Positions 16,701-24,281 of a stretch of 64,000 nt of DNA are shown here, one piece after another; position 1 is the first letter of the stretch, and every line of letters begins with the position of its first letter. The stretch lies in assembly GCF_900156495.1 (NCBI RefSeq), contig NZ_FTNT01000002.1, positions 464,359 to 528,358 on the forward strand, in the 5' to 3' direction. The DNA is from Williamsia sterculiae. Its GTDB lineage: Bacteria; Actinomycetota; Actinomycetes; Mycobacteriales; Mycobacteriaceae. Below the pieces are notes generated by a model, which searched no databases, was not told where the DNA came from, and was given only the letters and a program-made list of their open reading frames with translations. A program made the position numbers and the translations under genes.

Positions 16701-18389
16701 GAACACCCCGAACAGCCCGCGGTCGGGGATCGATCCGCCTGAGGTGACGGCGAGGCGCTGGGCACCCGGTCGCCCGGTGAGGGTGCCCGCGTCGCGGTCC
16801 CACACCACACGTGGGCGGAGTTCGGCGAACTCGTCGGACGGATAGCGGCCGGAGATGAGATCCAGGGTGGCCTCGTAGGCCGACCGCGGGAGATTGCGGT
16901 AGGGCATGGATCGCCGGACGGTCGCGTACCACTGGTCCACGTCGAGGACGTCGATCGCGCTCGCGGCAATGGTCTGTTGGGCCAGGATGTCCAACGGGTT
17001 GGCAGGTACGCTGATCTCCTCGATGAGCCCGTCGCGCATCCGCGACACCGCGACCGTGCAGTGGATGAGGTCGGCCCGGTGTTTGGGGAACAACACCCCC
17101 TGGCTGATCTCACCGACCTGGTGGCCGGCCCGCCCGATGCGCTGCAACCCGCTGGCCACCGACGGTGGCGTCTCCACCTGCACCACCAGATCGACCGCAC
17201 CCATGTCGATTCCGAGTTCCAGCGAACTGGTCGCGACCACGCACCGCAATCGACCGCTCTTGAGGTCGTCCTCGATGAGCGCCCGCTGCTCCTTGCTCAC
17301 CGACCCGTGATGCGCGCGTGCGAGTACCGCCTCGGCGCCCTTGCTCGCTCCGCTGCCCATGACCAGGGCCGGTGCGCCGCCGGCCACCCGTGGATTGGAC
17401 TGTTGTTCGGCTGGTTCACCGACCCGTTCGGCGTGGATCTCGTTGAGCCGAGCCGTCAGGCGTTCCGCGAGACGACGCGAGTTGGCGAAGACGATGGTCG
17501 ATCGGTTCTTCTCGACGAGGTCGACGATGCCCGCTTCGACATAGGGCCACAACGACCCCGCGGTGGGCACGGCGTCGTCGAACTCGTCCGCCCCCGGTGG
17601 CGCCGGAGGCGGTGGGATGTTCGCCATGTCGGGGACGGGCACGTCGACACTGAGGTCGAAGGTCTTGGCCGCGGGTGGGTTCACCACCCGATACGGCCGT
17701 GACCCGGCCAGGAACTCCGCCACGCGTTCCGGCGGGCGCACCGTCGCCGACAGTCCGATCCGCTGAGCGGGTCGATCCAGCAGATCGTCGAGCCGCTCGA
17801 GCGACACCGCGAGATGGGTGCCCCGTTTGGTGGTGGCCACCGCGTGCACCTCGTCGATGATCACCGTGTGCACCGCGGTGAGGGTCTCGCGCGCCGCGGA
17901 GGTGAGCATCAGGAACAGCGACTCGGGAGTGGTGATGAGGATGTCCGGGGGATCGCGAAGCAATTGGCGGCGGGTTGCGGCGGGGGTGTCCCCGGACCGC
18001 ACGCCGACGGTGATCTCCGGTGCGGGCAGATCGAGTTGCTGGGCGGCACGGGTCAGGCCGGTCAGCGGGGCGCGCAGGTTGCGTTCCACGTCGACCGCCA
18101 GCGCCTTGAGCGGGGAGACGTACAGCACATGGGTACCGCCGGCCCGGTCCTGCCCGGAGGCTTTGTCGACCATCAGCCTGTCCAGCGCCCACAAGAAGGC
18201 CGACAGGGTCTTACCGGACCCGGTAGGTGCCACGACCAGCGTGTTGTCGCCGTCGGCGATGGCGTCCCAGGCCCCGGCCTGCGCGGGTGTGGGGGCGGCG
18301 AACGCGCCGGTGAACCAGGCGCGGGTGGGCTCGGTAAACCGATCCAGGACGCGCCGGGCCTGCGGCTCGGGGTCGCGGGGGTCGGACAT
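13731..18389 (-). CDS. lhr: Lhr-type large ATP-dependent DNA helicase
   Basis: 1552-residue superfamily 2 helicase of the Lhr group, which moves 3'-5' on single-stranded DNA and unwinds RNA:DNA hybrids in repair. Seen: Q-motif-like PTPAQAGAW (33-41), Walker A APTGSGKT (54-61), DEVH box (about 185), SAT motif (LSATVRPPER), motif VI QRIGRAGHQ (about 440), then the long Lhr-core and C-terminal region. Length is close to that of mycobacterial Lhr (about 1500 residues). I start at ATG 18389 (MSDPRDPEP), which has GGAGG one base upstream; that spacing is tight, and an upstream GTG-type start at 18428 is possible. It overlaps nei by one base. The C-terminal half contains an Arg-rich patch near 14480 but no stop or frameshift. 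Confidence 0.95.
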   Translation of the reverse strand: MSDPRDPEPQARRVLDRFTEPTRAWFTGAFAAPTPAQAGAWDAIADGDNTLVVAPTGSGKTLSAFLWALDRLMVDKASGQDRAGGTHVLYVSPLKALAVDVERNLRAPLTGLTRAAQQLDLPAPEITVGVRSGDTPAATRRQLLRDPPDILITTPESLFLMLTSAARETLTAVHTVIIDEVHAVATTKRGTHLAVSLERLDDLLDRPAQRIGLSATVRPPERVAEFLAGSRPYRVVNPPAAKTFDLSVDVPVPDMANIPPPPAPPGADEFDDAVPTAGSLWPYVEAGIVDLVEKNRSTIVFANSRRLAERLTARLNEIHAERVGEPAEQQSNPRVAGGAPALVMGSGASKGAEAVLARAHHGSVSKEQRALIEDDLKSGRLRCVVATSSLELGIDMGAVDLVVQVETPPSVASGLQRIGRAGHQVGEISQGVLFPKHRADLIHCTVAVSRMRDGLIEEISVPANPLDILAQQTIAASAIDVLDVDQWYATVRRSMPYRNLPRSAYEATLDLISGRYPSDEFAELRPRVVWDRDAGTLTGRPGAQRLAVTSGGSIPDRGLFGVFMVGEKATRVGELDEEMVYESRVGDVFALGATSWRIEEITADRVLVSPAFGQPGRLPFWIGDAVGRPAELGAAIGKMVGEMVDGAVLNRYAEELGLSEYARDNLATLITEQREATGQVPTDRTLVIERFRDELGDWRVILHSPYGLRVHAPWASAIGARLRDTLGLDGATTASDDGIIVRLPDTDDQPPGADLFVIDPGEIDEIVTTELGGSALFASRFRECAARALLLPRRNPGRRAPLWQQRQRSSQLLSVAAKYPQFPIILEALRECLQDVYDLPALTDLLTAISTRRVRIVETETATPSPLAASLLFGYVGAFMYSDDAPLAERRAAALSLDTALLAQLLGRVDLRELLDPGVIEQVESRLQRLDPDRRAHDTEGLADLLSWLGPLTDQQIRARFTADPVPPTGDDPLPLLTDLRAAGRVISVGHQGRAWWAAVEDTGRLRDALGIPAPIGVPSAFTEPVPDPVGDLVSQYARTHGPFTASEVASHLGMGVAVVRDTLARLATERRVVEGDFRPTPADTAAPEEQWCNTEVLGQIRRMSLAASRAEIAPVSEDTYARFLADWQHISSSGRLRGVDGVATVIDQLAGFSAPASAWESLILPARVSDYTPAMLDELTAAGEVVWAGHGRISQSDGWVSLHPADLAPLTLPEKIEIDMTELHHAVIEHLRHGGAFYFRQLSGVLSRDTDGVATPPPDGDLEQVLWDLTWAGQVSNDTLSPLRAVLSPRRTAGPRSSPAHRSRRGRPPRLRAHRLSTRYLAEHTTSTAPVPPTAGGRWFALPAEMDDSTVAIHGLCEQLLERYGVVTKGAVTLEQVTGGFARVYKAMTGFEDSGKVRRGYYVDGLGGAQFGAPNTVDDLRAQTEIPEHPVATVLAATDPANPFGAALAWPGTEGHRPGRKPGALVVSVDGRLVVFVERGGKTVLLFSDDTDDLAASAAALAATVTSGRVARLQVERVDGDPVFGTPFAAALVDAGFTATPRGIRLRGLGR

Positions 18390-18459
18390 TCCTCCATGAT
18401 CACCCACGGGTACGACACGGGCGCGCACCGGTGGCGTTGACGCTGGTGGTCGTCGGCCC

Positions 18460-18465
18460 TACGGT
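18460..18465 (+). promoter_or_regulatory. TACGGT -10 box, leaderless
   Basis: TACGGT fits TANNNT and lies exactly 7 nt upstream of the ATG at 18473, with no Shine-Dalgarno sequence. This supports a leaderless start and the choice of this ATG over an upstream GTG. Confidence 0.55.
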
Positions 18466-18472
18466 CGGCGAC

Positions 18473-18982
18473 ATGCGGGTCATCTCCGCGGCACGGACCG
18501 GTCCCAACCCCGCGCTGCGTTTCGGGGCGGTGCACGACGGGATCGATCAGCGCGGCCGGGCCGACTGTTCCCGGTTGCGTGCGTCCTGGACCCCCGACGG
18601 CCATGCCGGGCGGGTGCTGTGCGGGCCGGAGACATCGGTGGTGCAGACCGCCGCGGAACTCGGCTTCGCCGCCGAGACAGTGCCGGGATTGCGCACCCTG
18701 GACCTCGGTGACTGGTCCGATCGACGTCCCGACGAACTCGAGCCGGCAGTGTTGGGATCCTGGTTCGCCGATCCGGATGCCACACCTCACCGTGGCGAGA
18801 GCGTCCGCGACTTCGTCGAGCGGCTACAGGGACTGTCGCTGCCCGCGGAGGTCGCGACGATCGTGGTCGCGAAGCCGGTCGCGCAGGCGTTGCGCCTACT
18901 CGCCGACGGTGGTGACCCCACCGGGTTCTTCGCCGTCGAGGTGCAGCCGCTGCAGGTGTTGACCCTGGACGTCACCAGTTGA
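18473..18982 (+). CDS. Histidine-phosphatase-fold protein lacking catalytic histidines
   Basis: 169-residue protein resembling the histidine phosphatase superfamily by layout: an N-terminal strand followed by the position of the RHG motif, GPETSVVQTAAELGF (about 43-57, matching the usual RAxQTA helix), and LRTLDLGDWSDR (about 65-76, matching LxExxxGxWEG). The RHG motif reads ARTGPN (about 7-12), so the phospho-accepting His is absent. The second conserved His (usual SHG) reads VAKPVAQ. It should therefore be catalytically dead or have another role, such as binding phosphorylated ligands. It lies divergent from lhr. The family assignment is from pattern and moderate in certainty. Confidence 0.65.
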   Translation: MRVISAARTGPNPALRFGAVHDGIDQRGRADCSRLRASWTPDGHAGRVLCGPETSVVQTAAELGFAAETVPGLRTLDLGDWSDRRPDELEPAVLGSWFADPDATPHRGESVRDFVERLQGLSLPAEVATIVVAKPVAQALRLLADGGDPTGFFAVEVQPLQVLTLDVTS

Positions 18983-19031
18983 GTAGTCACACCCATGCGG
19001 GAGACCCGTCGGGACTGCGAGTCTCGTACGC

Positions 19032-19325
19032 ATGGCTTCCACCAAGGTTCCCCAGACCCACACCACCGCCGCGTTCTTCCTGCAGTCCGCCATCGCCTTC
19101 GGCGTCGGACTGGTCACCGCGTGTGTCGGCATCGCCTATCTCCCCATCGATCCCTGGCAGCGGGCTTTTCTGGCGATCTCCCTGTTGTTCCTGACCACCA
19201 GCACCTTCACCCTGGCCAAGGTGGTCCGGGACAAGCAGGACGAGGACACCGTGCGGGTGCGCATCGACGAGGCGCGCATCGATCGGTTGATGGCCGAACA
19301 CGATCCATTCAGCTCGGTCGCCTGA
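19032..19325 (+). CDS. YiaA/YiaB-type two-helix membrane protein
   Basis: 97-residue protein with two transmembrane helices: FFLQSAIAFGVGLVTACVGIAY (about 16-37) and FLAISLLFLTTSTFTLAKVV (about 46-65, split by a short turn with PIDPWQR). A charged cytoplasmic tail (RDKQDEDTVRVRIDEARIDR) follows. This matches the YiaAB two-helix domain of unknown function. It has no clear Shine-Dalgarno sequence. The last 17 bases overlap the convergent xanthine dehydrogenase gene, so the two transcripts are antisense at their 3' ends. Confidence 0.75.
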   Translation: MASTKVPQTHTTAAFFLQSAIAFGVGLVTACVGIAYLPIDPWQRAFLAISLLFLTTSTFTLAKVVRDKQDEDTVRVRIDEARIDRLMAEHDPFSSVA

Positions 19326-22056
19326 CCGACGGCAGAGCTCGCCACACGCGGACCGGGTTCATCGGGATCTGGTACACGCGACCACCGGTCGCGTTCGCGA
19401 TGGCGTTGCCCAGTGCCGCGGCCACCGGGTTGTACGGTGCCTCACTCATGGACTTGGCGCCGAACGGGCCGAGACTGTCGTAGGTGTCGGCGAAGTACAC
19501 CTCGGTGATGGGCACGTCGGCGATCTGCGGTATGTGGTAGTTGCGCAGTACGTCGGTGACCACACGACCCTCCTCGGTGATCATCTCCTCGTACAGCGAC
19601 GAGCCGATCGCTTGCGCGACACCGCCTTCCACCTGACCGCGGCACTGTTGTGGGTTCATCACCACCCCGGCGTCGGCGGCCTGGATGGACTGGAGCACCC
19701 GTACCGCCCCGCTGTCGGTGTCGACGGCCACCCGGAACGCCTGCACGTTGAAGGCCACCGACCGTGGACTCCCGGGCTGGCCGTTCTCGGCGGTGATCCG
19801 CCCCCCGGCCAGTGCGGCCACCGACGCCAGGTCGATGAACGCCGAACCCGACTGCACTCCTTGTGGACCCAGAACGCACGACTGGGGGTCCACCTCCAGC
19901 GCACGGGCGGCCAGGCCGATGATCTGCGCGCGCAGTCTCTCGCAGGCCGACTGCAGCGCCTTACCCGCCACCACGGTGCCCGCCGAGCCGAACGCACCGG
20001 CGTCGTAGGAGACCGCGTCGGTGTCGGCGAACGCCAGACGGATCTGTTGCGGCGGACATCCCAGCACGGTTCCGGCGATCTGCGCCTGCACCGTGGTGGT
20101 GCCGTTGCCGAACTCGGCGGTCCCGATCGCCGCGGTGTAGAGCCCGTCGGCATCCAGTTCCACCCGCGCCTCCGCGGTGTGACCGCGTGGCGGGATGGTC
20201 GCGATCATCGCCACCGCCATCCCCTCACCGACGACCCAGTTGGCCGCACGAACCAGATCGGCACCGCTGTGCACGCGATCCACCCGTCCGCGTCGCAGGG
20301 CCGACTCGGCGAGATCGAGGCATTGGTCGAGACCGTAGCTGCCGTACTCCAGGTCGCCGTCCTCGACCTCCCAGGTGACGAACGGGTCACCGGGACGGAT
20401 CATGTTGACCCGCCGCAGCTCGAAGGGGTCCATGCCGAGACGGCCGGCCAGCTCGTCGAGGGCCGACTCGATACCGAAAATGGTCTGGCCGAGGCCGTAG
20501 CCGCGGAACGCCCCGGACGGGATGTTGTTGGTGTACACCGCTTCCGCATCGACGCGTTTGTTTGGACAGTTGTACACGGAGATGGACTCGCTGCAGGCGT
20601 GGAACATGACCCCGGGGCTGTGGCCGCCGTAGGCGCCCGCGTCCGAGAGCAGATCGAGTCCGAGCGCGGTGAGGGTGCCGTCGGGCAGAGCGGCGGCGGT
20701 CACCCCCACCCGCATGGGGTGTCGGCACGGTGATCGGGTGAACTCGTCGGTGCGGCTGAACTCGAAGGTGACCGGACGACCGGTCACCAGCAGTGCCAAC
20801 ACGGCCAGATCCTCGGTGACCAATTCCTGTTTGCCGCCGAATCCACCACCCACACGTGCGGCGAACACCCGGATGTCGTCGACCGGTAGATCGAAGATGT
20901 GTGCCAGTTCGGCGCGCACGAGGAACGGGACCTGAGTGCTGGAGCGCACGACGATGCGACCCGATTCGTCCCGCCAGACGGTGGCACCGTGGGTCTCGAG
21001 GTGGACGTGTTGTACCCGTTGGGTCTGCCAGCTGCCCTCGACCACCGCGCCGCCCGATCGCCGTGCCGCCTCGACACCGGAGGTCACATCGCCCACGCCG
21101 CTGTGCAACTCGGCGACCACATTGCGCTGTGGGTCGGCGATCCGCGACGTGGGTGGGTGGTCGGCGTGCAGGAGCGGAGCCCCGGGGGCGCGCGCCTCGT
21201 CGGGATCGAAGACGGCGGGAAGCTCCCGATAGGTGACCGTGATCAGCTCCATCGCACGGGCCGCGACGGTGGGGCTGTCGGCGACCACCGCCGCCACCCG
21301 CTGGCCGCGGAATCGCATCACCTCGTCGAGGATGAACCCGTCGTCGGGATCGTCGGAGCGGCTGTGGTGGCGTGCGGTCGAGAACGGTACCCCGGGGTCG
21401 TCGCGGTGGGTCAGCACCGCCCGCACCCCCGGCAGCGCTCGCGCCGCGGTGGTGTCGATGTCGACGATGCGCGCGCTGGCGTGCGGGCTACCCAGCACCG
21501 CGATGTGGCCGACGTCGGCGGGTAGCTCGTCCATCGTGTACTGCTCGGTGCCGGTGACTATGCGGGTGCCCGCGAGCGTCGGCACGGAGCGTCCGGTGGT
21601 GGGGCCGATGTCGCCGGGTGCGACCTTCTCGGTTCCCACACGTCCGGAGATGGCGTCGGCGATGGACCGGTAGCCCGTACATCGACACAGGTTGCCCTTG
21701 AGGCTGCGAGGGAGATCGTCGCGCTGATCCTCGCTCAGGGTGGATGCGGTGACGACCATTCCCGCAGTGCAGAATCCGCACTGGAAGCCGGCGGCGTCGA
21801 CGAATCGTTGCTGGACGGGGTGCAGGTTGTCGGGGGTTCCGAGTCCGGACACCGTGGTGACGGTGGCGTCGGTGACCCGCATCGCGGGGATCAGGCACGA
21901 GTGGTGCGGCGCGCCGTCGACGATGACGCTGCACGCGCCGCAGTCACCGGCGTCACACCCCTTCTTGACCTCGGGGTGGCCGTTCTCTCGCAGATAGGTC
22001 CGCAGACACTGGCCCGGCCGCGGCTCGGCGTCGACGAGGTCACCGTTGACGATCAC
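19309..22056 (-). CDS. Xanthine dehydrogenase, fused [2Fe-2S] and molybdopterin subunits
   Basis: 915-residue molybdenum hydroxylase of purine catabolism (hypoxanthine to xanthine to urate). The N-terminal [2Fe-2S] domain has Cys34, 39, 42 and 54 (plant-ferredoxin type) and Cys93, 96, 124 and 126 (second cluster). From about residue 150 the molybdopterin domains follow, with GGFGGKQE (Moco loop), SGAFRGYGLGQ, GAFGSAGT and the C-terminal AKSMSEAPYNP, which carries the candidate catalytic Glu. The FAD subunit is a separate gene upstream. I chose GTG 22056 because it overlaps the FAD-subunit stop (GTGA); a longer frame to 22113 would overlap that gene by 60 bp. In many bacteria the Fe-S and Mo parts are separate, so this is a fusion. 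No XdhC maturation gene is in the window. Confidence 0.92.
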   Translation of the reverse strand: MIVNGDLVDAEPRPGQCLRTYLRENGHPEVKKGCDAGDCGACSVIVDGAPHHSCLIPAMRVTDATVTTVSGLGTPDNLHPVQQRFVDAAGFQCGFCTAGMVVTASTLSEDQRDDLPRSLKGNLCRCTGYRSIADAISGRVGTEKVAPGDIGPTTGRSVPTLAGTRIVTGTEQYTMDELPADVGHIAVLGSPHASARIVDIDTTAARALPGVRAVLTHRDDPGVPFSTARHHSRSDDPDDGFILDEVMRFRGQRVAAVVADSPTVAARAMELITVTYRELPAVFDPDEARAPGAPLLHADHPPTSRIADPQRNVVAELHSGVGDVTSGVEAARRSGGAVVEGSWQTQRVQHVHLETHGATVWRDESGRIVVRSSTQVPFLVRAELAHIFDLPVDDIRVFAARVGGGFGGKQELVTEDLAVLALLVTGRPVTFEFSRTDEFTRSPCRHPMRVGVTAAALPDGTLTALGLDLLSDAGAYGGHSPGVMFHACSESISVYNCPNKRVDAEAVYTNNIPSGAFRGYGLGQTIFGIESALDELAGRLGMDPFELRRVNMIRPGDPFVTWEVEDGDLEYGSYGLDQCLDLAESALRRGRVDRVHSGADLVRAANWVVGEGMAVAMIATIPPRGHTAEARVELDADGLYTAAIGTAEFGNGTTTVQAQIAGTVLGCPPQQIRLAFADTDAVSYDAGAFGSAGTVVAGKALQSACERLRAQIIGLAARALEVDPQSCVLGPQGVQSGSAFIDLASVAALAGGRITAENGQPGSPRSVAFNVQAFRVAVDTDSGAVRVLQSIQAADAGVVMNPQQCRGQVEGGVAQAIGSSLYEEMITEEGRVVTDVLRNYHIPQIADVPITEVYFADTYDSLGPFGAKSMSEAPYNPVAAALGNAIANATGGRVYQIPMNPVRVWRALPSVRRPS

Positions 22057-22862
22057 GATGCCAATTCCCCGACCGCATGACGGACCAACACCCCGGTCAT
22101 GTGCCTGCGCCAATCCGCTGCACCGTGCGCGTCGGTGTAGTACGCGTCCGGTGGGATCTGCGAATCGACCTGGGTGGCAACCTGGGCGGGATCATCGGAC
22201 GAGGTGGGCACGACGTACGGGCGCTCGGTGGCGCAGGTCACGGTGACGACCATGCCCTGCTCCGCGGCACGGACCACGACCACGACCGCCGAGCGACCCA
22301 GGGGCGACAGCGCGACCTTCCGCAGCGCCGTACGTTGTCGGAGTGCCTGCACCGGGATACGTATCGAACGCAGCACATCCCCGGGGTCGAGGATCGTACG
22401 GGCATTGCCCTGCACGAACTCCACCGGGCTGCAACGTGTCTCGGACCCGTCGCGTCGCCAGATCAACAGCTCGGCGTCGAGGGCGGCGCACATCGCGATC
22501 ATCGCGCCCGCGGGGAAACCCAGACACAGATTGCCGCCCACGGTCGCGTTCTGCCAGATCTTCCAGGAGGCGAGCAGCGCATCGGCGGCCGCGGCGAACA
22601 GCGGGGAAGCGAGCCACTCGGACGGGTGATCGCCCGAGATCAATTGCTGCAGCGTGCAGGTGGCGGCGATGAGGAGGCCCTCGTCGTCGACCTCCAGGGG
22701 TTCCCAGCGCATACCCCGGAGGTCGACCAGCCGGCGCAGGTGGGGTTGCGGTTCGCTGAGCAACCAGGTACCGCCACCCATGAGCCCGTCACCGGCGCCG
22801 AGACCCACCAGGTCCGCTCGGGTGTGCGGGAGGACGTACTGGTCGATGCTGTGCAGATCCAC
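22053..22862 (-). CDS. Xanthine dehydrogenase FAD-binding subunit
   Basis: 269-residue FAD-binding medium subunit of the CO dehydrogenase/xanthine dehydrogenase family. Seen: the FAD loops MGGGTWLL (about 28-35) and NATVGGNLCLGFPAG (about 104-118), and the DVLRSIRIP strand beginning the C-terminal CODH FAD domain (about 163-171). It passes electrons from the Fe-S centres to NAD. It lies 9 nt after the deaminase gene and overlaps the fused Fe-S/Mo subunit by 4 bp, giving a deaminase-FAD-FeS/Mo operon order. The C-terminal domain includes CATERPYVVP and a His/Ala-rich end, normal for the family. Confidence 0.9.
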   Translation of the reverse strand: MDLHSIDQYVLPHTRADLVGLGAGDGLMGGGTWLLSEPQPHLRRLVDLRGMRWEPLEVDDEGLLIAATCTLQQLISGDHPSEWLASPLFAAAADALLASWKIWQNATVGGNLCLGFPAGAMIAMCAALDAELLIWRRDGSETRCSPVEFVQGNARTILDPGDVLRSIRIPVQALRQRTALRKVALSPLGRSAVVVVVRAAEQGMVVTVTCATERPYVVPTSSDDPAQVATQVDSQIPPDAYYTDAHGAADWRRHMTGVLVRHAVGELAS

Positions 22863-22871
22863 GGTTGTCCG

Positions 22872-24239
22872 TCAGCCGGCCCTGGCGACCAGGTCGCGGT
22901 GAGCGCGGGCCACCCGTCCGGCGATCACCTCGGTGTCGGAGGTGGTGACCACCCCGTCGTCGACGATGTGTACGCCGTTGATCCAGGATCCGCGGATCGG
23001 CGGCACCGCGCCGAGGATCAGGGCCACCACCGGATCGTCGATCCCGGTATGAGAGAGGGTGTTCAGGTCCCACAACACCAGGTCGGCCACCTTGCCGGGT
23101 TCGATGGACCCGATGTCCGCCGCACGACCCAGCACCCGGGCCCCGCCGATGGTCGCGAGTTCGAGAGCGGTACGGGTGGTCAGCGCGGTGGGCCCTCCGC
23201 GAGCCCGTGCCATGAGCAGTGCCTGGTGCGCCTCCTCGAGCAGACGGGCCGACTCGTTGGATGCGGCGCCGTCGACTCCGAGGCCGACCGGAACGCCCGC
23301 GGCCACCAGCTCACGCGTACGGCAGATCCGGTTGCCGAGGCGGGCGTTGGAGGTGGGGCAGTGCGCGATACCGGTGGCGGTGGATGACAGTCGGGCGATC
23401 TCGTCGTCGGCGAACTCGATGCCGTGGGCGAACCAGACGTCGGGCCCGACCCAGTCGACCGACTCCATGTACTCCAACGGTGTCATCCCGAAGTGTTCGG
23501 CGCAGTAGGTGTTCTCGTCCGGGCTCTCGGCCAGGTGGGTGTGCAACCGCACGTCGAGTTCGCGAGCCTGGATCGCGGACTCGCGCAGCAGGTCGGTGGA
23601 GACGGAGAACGGTGAGCACGGCGCGAGGGCTATCCGGACCATGGCGTCGGGGGCGGGGTCGTGCCACGACGACACCGCCGTTGCACCCGCCGACAGGATC
23701 TCGTCGATGGTCTGCACGACGGAATCCGGTGGGAGGCCGCCGTCTTTCTCCGAGAGATCCATCGATCCACGGGTGGGGTGGAAGCGGATGCCCAGTTCGC
23801 GGGCCGCGGCGATCTCGGCACCCAGCAGGTCACCGCCCTCGGCCGGGAACACGTAGTGATGGTCGGTGGTGGTGGTACAGCCGCTCAACACCAAATGGCT
23901 GAGACCGCCCAGGGCGGCGACGTTGACGGCGTCCTCGTCGATCCCGGCCCAGATGGGGTACAGGGTGACGAGCCACTCGAACAGCGTGTGATCGGCGGCC
24001 AGTCCGCGGGTGATCCACTGGTACAGGTGGTGGTGGGTGTTGACCAAGCCGGGGGTGAGCACGCAGCCACGGCCATCGACGATCCGCGCGTCGGCGCGAA
24101 CATCGTCAGCGAGGCGTCCGGGCTGTACGTGGGTGATGCGGGTGCCCTCGAAGCGCACACTGGCGTCCGACAGTTCGCGTCGTTGCGCGTCGACGGTCAG
24201 TACTGCTGCGTTCTCTATGACGACCGGGACGTCTGACAT
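22872..24239 (-). CDS. Guanine/8-oxoguanine deaminase-type amidohydrolase
   Basis: 455-residue metal-dependent hydrolase of the TrzN/AtzB/guanine deaminase-like group, most like 8-oxoguanine deaminases. Metal ligands seen: His69-71 region (NTHHH), HTHLAE (about 234-239), HGIEF (about 271-275) and LGVDGAASN (about 318-326, metal Asp). It would release ammonia from a purine base, feeding xanthine or urate into the downstream xanthine dehydrogenase and urate oxidase. It is the first gene of the xanthine dehydrogenase operon. A TACGGT hexamer 6 nt before the ATG suggests a leaderless start. Substrate (guanine versus 8-oxoguanine) cannot be separated by eye; the gene context fits either. Confidence 0.85.
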   Translation of the reverse strand: MSDVPVVIENAAVLTVDAQRRELSDASVRFEGTRITHVQPGRLADDVRADARIVDGRGCVLTPGLVNTHHHLYQWITRGLAADHTLFEWLVTLYPIWAGIDEDAVNVAALGGLSHLVLSGCTTTTDHHYVFPAEGGDLLGAEIAAARELGIRFHPTRGSMDLSEKDGGLPPDSVVQTIDEILSAGATAVSSWHDPAPDAMVRIALAPCSPFSVSTDLLRESAIQARELDVRLHTHLAESPDENTYCAEHFGMTPLEYMESVDWVGPDVWFAHGIEFADDEIARLSSTATGIAHCPTSNARLGNRICRTRELVAAGVPVGLGVDGAASNESARLLEEAHQALLMARARGGPTALTTRTALELATIGGARVLGRAADIGSIEPGKVADLVLWDLNTLSHTGIDDPVVALILGAVPPIRGSWINGVHIVDDGVVTTSDTEVIAGRVARAHRDLVARAG

Positions 24240-24245
24240 CCCACC

Positions 24246-24251
24246 ACCGTA
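24246..24251 (-). promoter_or_regulatory. TACGGT -10 box of xanthine dehydrogenase operon
   Basis: On the minus strand TACGGT lies 6 nt before the ATG at 24239, with no ribosome binding site beyond a weak GGTGGG. It fits the TANNNT-6/8 nt-start pattern seen repeatedly in this window. Confidence 0.5.
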
Positions 24252-24281
24252 CGTCCGACACGGTGGGTCGGCATGTCGGCG

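Noticed and set aside
13731-18389. Possible frameshift in lhr near 14480, where the sequence becomes Arg/Pro-rich
   Set aside because: The frame continues without a stop and recognisable Lhr C-terminal sequence resumes; a low-complexity insert is sufficient.
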